Assembly: GCA_017617615.1 (NCBI GenBank)
Contig: JAFZVV010000013.1
Location: 23,777-87,776, forward strand
Direction of reading: 5' to 3'
DNA length: 64,000 nucleotides
Origin: Prevotella sp.
GTDB lineage: Bacteria > Bacteroidota > Bacteroidia > Bacteroidales > Bacteroidaceae
Part shown: piece by piece, positions 60,196-64,000 of the stretch
Position numbering within the stretch: position 1 is the first letter of the stretch
Layout of the letters: each line of letters begins with the position of its first letter
The notes under the pieces: generated by a model
What the model was told of the DNA's origin: nothing
The model's database searches: none
Seen by the model: only the letters and a program-made list of their open reading frames with translations
Made by a program: the position numbers and the translations under genes

Positions 60196-60227
60196 CAAAG
60201 GTACGATTAAGCGAGCGAAAAGCCAAA
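60196..60227 (-). promoter_or_regulatory. purL promoter
   Basis: On the minus strand TTTG (60227-60224), 20 nt and TACCTTTG (60203-60196) match the Bacteroidota consensus. The predicted start near 60189 gives a leader of about 24 nt. The -33 and spacer belong to the first 76-bp repeat unit; the -7 lies just outside it. Confidence 0.8.
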
Positions 60228-60383
60228 TTTATTTGGGCTTTTCCGAGCGGTAGTACCTTCGCCACGGAGTGGCAAAGTCCGATTAAGCGAGCGAAAAGCC
60301 AAATTTATTTGGGCTTTTCCGAGCGGTAGTACCTTCGCCACGGAGTGGCAAAGTCCGATTAAGCGAGCGAAAAGCCAAATTTT
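60204..60383. repeat. 76-bp tandem repeat, two full copies and a partial third
   Basis: Units start at 60204, 60280 and 60356 (each CGATTAAGCGAGCG). Each full unit holds GAAAAGCC/GGCTTTTC, able to form a stem around AAATTTATTTG, and GCCAC/GTGGC around GGA. The third stops after AAAGCCAAATTT. Only the copy next to purL is joined to a good -7 element; in the others the matching bases read GGACTTTG on the minus strand. Confidence 0.95.
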
Positions 60384-60480
60384 GGAACAGCAAATGCAAA
60401 GATATGCTTGCATATTCTTTGCTGAGTCGTGACAAAATTCAACTGATGGTTAAATTTTGGAACAGCGAATGCAAAGATAT
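60377..60480. repeat. 29-bp direct repeat 75 bp apart, continuing the array
   Basis: A 29-nt segment starting AAATTTTGGAACAGC and ending GCAAAGATAT lies at 60377-60405 and, with one difference, at 60452-60480. The spacing of 75 bp nearly equals the 76-bp unit beside it, so the array may be two diverged blocks of one ancestral repeat. The remaining stretch up to 60728 is AT-rich and I see nothing else in it. Confidence 0.85.
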
Positions 60481-60728
60481 TGTTTTCTGGACTGCATCAG
60501 GGCATTACATGTTGCTTTTGGAGCAAGAACGTGGAACGCCACGACAAGGCCTCTATTTCTCTTCTATTGATTGCATAATTGTAACAAATACACGCATATT
60601 TATTTCAGATTGTTGCATATATCTTAAAATTTGCATGAATTTGTTTCAAAATACTCTATTTTTATGCAATAATGTTAAAGATGCTCAAATTTTCACGGAA
60701 AGAAGAATAAAGTGCCCTGTTTTTTTGT

Positions 60729-60736
60729 TATATTTG
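60729..60736 (+). promoter_or_regulatory. Candidate -7 element of the 93-residue gene
   Basis: TATATTTG matches TAnnTTTG, 26 bp before the ATG at 60762. No -33 TTTG is seen at the usual distance. Confidence 0.5.
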
Positions 60737-60761
60737 TACATCTCAAACATTAAAATCTCAA

Positions 60762-61043
60762 ATGATGGATACCGGTAAATTACAAACCCTGCAAGAATGC
60801 CTTGACGAGTATATGATACGCACGGGCAGGCATGAAATCGACGAGATAGAGGCCAATCTCGCTTTGGCCCACGCCGGTTTGTTGAACGATGAAGACCAGC
60901 ACCCTGGTCGTCCTCTGAGGGAGATTCTTATTCGTTTGCGCGATTCCAATCATTTGCCACAGAACATCAAGCAGATGTATGGCATGTGGAAAATCAAACT
61001 GTCGCGCACCATTGCGAAATACCCTCTTATCATGCAATTCTAG
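60762..61043 (+). CDS. Small soluble protein of unknown function
   Basis: The 93-residue product is charged and helical, with an N-terminal part LQTLQECLDEYMIRTGRHEIDEIEANL and a basic C-terminal part (PLREILIRLRDSNHLPQNIKQMYGMWKIKLS). No signal peptide, membrane segment or known motif is seen. Two start codons in a row (60762 and 60765) are possible. It has a candidate -7 element upstream and a 26-bp hairpin just downstream, so it looks like a separate transcription unit. I do not recognise it. The amphipathic helices would suit a nucleic-acid- or protein-binding small protein, but that is a guess. Confidence 0.6.
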   Translation: MMDTGKLQTLQECLDEYMIRTGRHEIDEIEANLALAHAGLLNDEDQHPGRPLREILIRLRDSNHLPQNIKQMYGMWKIKLSRTIAKYPLIMQF

Positions 61044-61056
61044 TCACTCTCTGTTA

Positions 61057-61118
61057 CCATAACCGTCATTCGCCACGAGAAACGCTTCTTCTGTTTCCGT
61101 GGCGAATGACGGTTATGG
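61057..61118. terminator. Very long hairpin after the small gene
   Basis: A 21-bp perfect stem (61057-61077 with 61098-61118) is extended inward, past one unpaired A (61078), by GAAAC/GTTTC (61079-61083 with 61093-61097) around a 9-nt loop. No T-run follows. It lies 14 bp after the stop codon of the small gene. The remaining 158 bp before the OmpA gene hold no recognised element. Confidence 0.75.
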
Positions 61119-61276
61119 GCCAAATCGTTAATAATCAATAAACCGACCCATTCTTGGTTAAAATTGATTAAACGCATTCAATAATCTTGTCACTTGCTCG
61201 TCTAATAAATGACAGATTTTGAGATATCCATTTTTAAACGTTAACGTCACAAGTTTTACTATTAAGATTGAAGAAT

Positions 61277-62116
61277 ATGAGAAGAAATGTTTTCATGCTG
61301 ACATTGGTGGCTGTGGTGCTGCTGATGTCAAGCTGTGCCAGCAAGAAAGACCTGCTCAATTGCCAGACGGAGAACCGGCAACTTATGGGCAACTACCAGG
61401 ATGCCAAGGAGCAACTGGCTGCCAGTACCGCGCGCGTGCAGAGCCTGGAAGAGCAGTTGGCACAGGCCAAGGCGGATTATGCCCGTTTGCAGAGGTCGCT
61501 CGACAAGAGTCTGAGCAACGCCAGCCAGAACAACGTGAGTATTGACAAACTGGTCGACCAGATCAACGAGTCGAACCAGTATATCCGCCACTTGGTGGAG
61601 GTAAAGAGCAAGAGCGACTCGCTCAACATGGTGCTTACCAACAACCTGACCCGCTCATTGAGCAAGGAAGAGATGAAGGAGGTAGATATCCAGGTGCTCA
61701 AGGGCGTGGTCTATATTTCACTCGCCGACAACATGCTCTACAAGAGCGGCAGCTATGAGATCAACAGCCGTGCCAGGGAGACACTGAGCAAGATTGCCAA
61801 GATTATCGTCGACTACAGCGACTACGATGTGCTTGTGGAGGGCAACACCGACGATGTGCCCATCTCCCGCGAGAATATCCGCAACAACTGGGACCTCAGT
61901 TGTCTCCGTGCGTCAAGCGTGGTACAGTATCTCCAGAACAACTTTGGTGTAGACCCCAAGCGCCTAACAGCAGGGGGACGGGGTGAGTATAACCCGCTCA
62001 CCGGCAACGATACCGAACTCGGTCGTCAGCGCAACCGTCGCACGCAGATTATCATCACGCCGAAGCTCGACCAGTTCATGGAACTTATCGACGAGGCACC
62101 TGCCGAAAACCAATAG
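61277..62116 (+). CDS. OmpA-family peptidoglycan-binding lipoprotein
   Basis: The 279-residue lipoprotein has a lipobox (LLMSSC, Cys near 20), a coiled coil (about 30-110, many Gln/Leu heptads such as AKEQLAASTARVQSLEEQLAQ) and a C-terminal OmpA-like domain (about 150-265). The OmpA part has LYKSGSYEINSRARETL, GNTDDVPI, LRASSVVQYL and RQRNRRTQI, the residues that hold peptidoglycan. It would tether the outer membrane to the wall. The frame is open from a TTG at 61268; the ATG at 61277 gives the normal signal. It is monocistronic with a terminator downstream. Confidence 0.9.
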   Translation: MRRNVFMLTLVAVVLLMSSCASKKDLLNCQTENRQLMGNYQDAKEQLAASTARVQSLEEQLAQAKADYARLQRSLDKSLSNASQNNVSIDKLVDQINESNQYIRHLVEVKSKSDSLNMVLTNNLTRSLSKEEMKEVDIQVLKGVVYISLADNMLYKSGSYEINSRARETLSKIAKIIVDYSDYDVLVEGNTDDVPISRENIRNNWDLSCLRASSVVQYLQNNFGVDPKRLTAGGRGEYNPLTGNDTELGRQRNRRTQIIITPKLDQFMELIDEAPAENQ

Positions 62117-62159
62117 AAAACTCCTTGTAGTAATAATAGATTTTTCTCTGAATAATGTT

Positions 62160-62204
62160 GCTCCCCTTAACCTCCATGCGTGGAGGAAAGGGGAGCTTTT
62201 GTTT
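62160..62204 (+). terminator. Intrinsic terminator of the OmpA-family gene
   Basis: GCTCCCCTT and CCTCCA pair with TGGAGG and AAGGGGAGC (62160-62196), with short internal mismatches, followed by TTTTGTTTT. Confidence 0.9.
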
Positions 62205-62283
62205 TCCATTGCCTAATGCGTCTGCGCCAAGTTTTTTAGATTCACTGACCCGGGATAACAACCGGGTTCATGCCTGTTGACCG

Positions 62284-63471
62284 TTACCGCTCGCTTTCGA
62301 TGATTCGTGTCGTGCCATCTTTCCCCTGCACAAGGAACCGGTGCTTGCGGGCGTTGACAAACGGGTAATTGAGGAAGTGTTGGAAAGACAGGATAGGGGT
62401 GCCGTCTACCGACAGGATGATGTCGCCCTCGCGAAATCCATTGGCATACTGCTTGCTTTTCTCCCATATCAGGCCCACCGCTGCACGTCCGTTCATGGGC
62501 ACGAAGGCAATCTCGGTCTGTTCATTGCTCACATAGCAAGACATGCTTCCGTCGAATGGTTGGAAGATGAGTTCCTTGCGGCGGGGGTTGATGATGATAT
62601 TGCCATAGTTGAGGATGCCGGCACCGATGCGGGAATTGCCTTGTGTGGTGAGTGTGTGGTAGTCGTGGAACGTGAAGAAGTCCCATTGCACGGCGTCAAG
62701 CCAGAGAAAAGCCACTTCGCCTGGCTTTTCCGCGCCAAAGGTTCCTATGGACCGGCGCCCGTAACCCACACCTTCTACCTGTGTGTCGAAATCGGGATAC
62801 TGTTCCATGAAGGTTTTCCAACTCTTCCTCGACATCTCATACAGCCGGCGGCTGCCAGTGTCGAAACGGGCTTCGTCGATGCAGTAATGGTAGATACCCA
62901 CCTTGATGTTGGGCACCCACCTCACCAGACGGTATTTCGTGGAATAGCCCGGCTCGAAGTCAAAGTACTTGTAGTTGTCGGTAAGTACAAGCACGCTGTT
63001 CTCTACGTCGATTTTCGCCGTGAGGCCCTTGTTGAAGAGGTCGAAACCTATCACCGCGTCGAAGGCGGTGTGGCGCTGGCTGGAGGGGATGTAAGAGCCG
63101 GCGTAGCCTCTGACCACTAAGCCGCCTATTAGAAAGTCAGGGTATTGCACTACCTCAATCTTGCTCGTGTGGCCGTTGGCGTCGTGAGAGGTAATGGTGC
63201 CCAACTTCTTGGTATAGGGAAAGTCGCTGCTGCTGTAGACGATACCCTGGCTTGAGCCCGTGTCAAGACAAAACCTGTATTCTTTGCCGCGTATGGTGGC
63301 ACGCAGGTAGATTTGGTCGTCGACGAACTCGATGGGGATGCTGTCTACAAAATTTTTCTTCGAGATGGTGAACTTGGTGTTGTAACTATACGATTGGGCA
63401 TGTACCACCATACACATTATTAAATATAATGCGCATAGAGATAGCCGACGGAGATACATGCATCCTTTCAT
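62284..63471 (-). CDS. Secreted two-lobed aspartyl protease with C-terminal PDZ
   Basis: The 395-residue protein has a signal peptide (to VVHAQ, about 26) and two retropepsin-like lobes. The first has the active motif FCLDTGSSQG (Asp70) with AFDAVIGFDLF later. The second has ARFDTGSRRLY (Asp204) with SRIGAGILNYG later. A C-terminal PDZ-like domain (about 320-395, FREGDIILSVDGTPI) follows. Two DTG motifs in one chain suggest a pepsin-like pairing within the monomer, where viral retropepsins need a dimer. The frame is open from 63594, but the ATG at 63471 starts the signal peptide. A minus-strand TATTTTTG (63483-63476) ends 5 bp before this ATG, so the mRNA may lack a leader or the true start may be the later Met at 63459. 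Substrates are unknown. Confidence 0.82.
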   Translation of the reverse strand: MKGCMYLRRLSLCALYLIMCMVVHAQSYSYNTKFTISKKNFVDSIPIEFVDDQIYLRATIRGKEYRFCLDTGSSQGIVYSSSDFPYTKKLGTITSHDANGHTSKIEVVQYPDFLIGGLVVRGYAGSYIPSSQRHTAFDAVIGFDLFNKGLTAKIDVENSVLVLTDNYKYFDFEPGYSTKYRLVRWVPNIKVGIYHYCIDEARFDTGSRRLYEMSRKSWKTFMEQYPDFDTQVEGVGYGRRSIGTFGAEKPGEVAFLWLDAVQWDFFTFHDYHTLTTQGNSRIGAGILNYGNIIINPRRKELIFQPFDGSMSCYVSNEQTEIAFVPMNGRAAVGLIWEKSKQYANGFREGDIILSVDGTPILSFQHFLNYPFVNARKHRFLVQGKDGTTRIIESER

Positions 63472-63682
63472 GCCCCAAAAATACGTTTTTTTTTTCACAA
63501 CAGCAACTACTTGGGGCTTTTTTCCTTCATTCCCTGCATTGTCGGGGATCGGGGAATCTTGTTTTGGGGGAGGGTTATAGTCCGCTTCATCCACTTCAAG
63601 GCTTCTTTATTCGTTGAAAATCCCTCATTTTGTCAAGAAATGCGAAAACTTTCATGTTTTCGTGAAATTTCCTTCCCGAAAA

Positions 63683-63714
63683 TTTGGCGGTTGCCGGCAT
63701 AGTCCGTACCTTTG
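63683..63714 (+). promoter_or_regulatory. rRNA operon promoter
   Basis: TTTG (63683-63686), a 20-nt spacer and TACCTTTG (63707-63714) form a perfect Bacteroidota promoter about 265 bp upstream of 16S rRNA. A stem CGAAAAC/GTTTTCG lies just upstream. Confidence 0.85.
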
Positions 63715-63979
63715 CATCCGCTTTCGGGGTTATCGCCCCGATTTGCGTGCAAGAATAAGCGTTCTTTGAGAGATTTACATAGAAGACAAGTAGTACAAGA
63801 AGCAGCGCCGCCTCCTCGCCCTTCGTGGCATTTCGGTGGTGGCGTGGGTAGAAGATACGAGCCGTCAATGATATGCCCATGTGGCATATGTGAAGGTGCT
63901 TTTTTGAACGAGATAGACGAGGCGTCCTGATACAGAGACAAGGCGGCCCCTTAGGGGGTCGGTCAAGATACATTACTAT
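63715..63979 (+). other. 16S rRNA leader
   Basis: The stretch from the promoter to 16S has no gene. It contains GTTCTTTGAGAGATTTA (63762-63778), resembling the GTTCTTTGACAT element seen before Bacteroides rRNA genes, and a CCCCTTAGGGG hairpin near the 16S start. These probably serve antitermination and processing. Confidence 0.6.
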
Positions 63980-64000
63980 ACAATGGAGAGTTTGATCCTG
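63980..64000 (+). rRNA. 16S ribosomal RNA, 5' end (cut by window edge)
   Basis: The last bases read GAGAGTTTGATCCTG, the universal 16S 5' segment, preceded by ACAATG as in Bacteroides 16S. Only about 21 nt lie in the window; the exact 5' end is estimated. Confidence 0.93.

Noticed and set aside
60204..60480. CRISPR array
   Set aside because: The repeats are long contiguous tandem units without unique spacers, and no cas genes are near.
60404..60778. 124-codon plus-strand frame before the small unknown gene
   Set aside because: AT-rich, overlaps the -7 and start of the next gene, and reads as chance coding in an intergenic stretch.

Overview
The window reads as part of a Prevotella-like (Bacteroidales) chromosome. 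Paired SusC/SusD outer-membrane glycan importers, a hybrid two-component sensor with an AraC-type HTH, promoters of the Bacteroidota type (TTTG, 19-20 nt, TAnnTTTG) and the start of a 16S rRNA gene at the right edge all support this. Most genes make and control enzymes that take up plant polysaccharides. No phage, IS element, CRISPR array or tRNA gene was seen.

Region 1 (1-6615) is the left part of a starch/maltodextrin locus. A SusD cut by the window edge and its SusC lie on the minus strand. Diverging from them are a LacI-type repressor, an MFS sugar transporter and a SemiSWEET. The SusD N-terminus resembles the classic starch-binding SusD. Region 2 (6667-26372) is a xylan-type locus: a hybrid two-component regulator diverges from SusC-SusD-SusC-SusD, a DUF1735/DUF5627-like lipoprotein, a GH10-like protein whose catalytic residues look lost, and a secreted protein built of carbohydrate-binding-like modules. 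Region 3 (26586-32146, minus strand) holds a TolB-like lipoprotein with a heme-type CxxCH motif, a DUF6057-like membrane protein, and a CE6-CE1 double esterase that fits xylan de-esterification.

Region 4 (32147-32940) has no recognised gene but carries a consensus promoter, a 35-codon ORF, mutually exclusive stems and a strong terminator, then a perfect LacI-type operator. Region 5 (32941-41974) is a starch operon: MalQ, GH97, pullulanase and a GH13 amylase. The LacI-type half-sites at both region 1 and region 5 suggest one repressor controls a starch regulon split by the xylan locus. Region 6 (42138-55203) is an arabinan-type locus: a propeller/AraC regulator without kinase or receiver, SusC, SusD, a three-module glycan-binding lipoprotein and two GH43 enzymes. 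Three 11-bp direct repeats lie just upstream of its SusC promoter.

Region 7 (55314-64000) is housekeeping: two half-size chromate transporters coupled to purL, 76-bp tandem repeats over the purL promoter, a small unknown protein, an OmpA-family lipoprotein, a two-lobed aspartyl protease with PDZ, and an rRNA promoter, leader and 16S start. Long perfect intergenic hairpins recur through the window. All family calls come from reading motifs; no database search was run.
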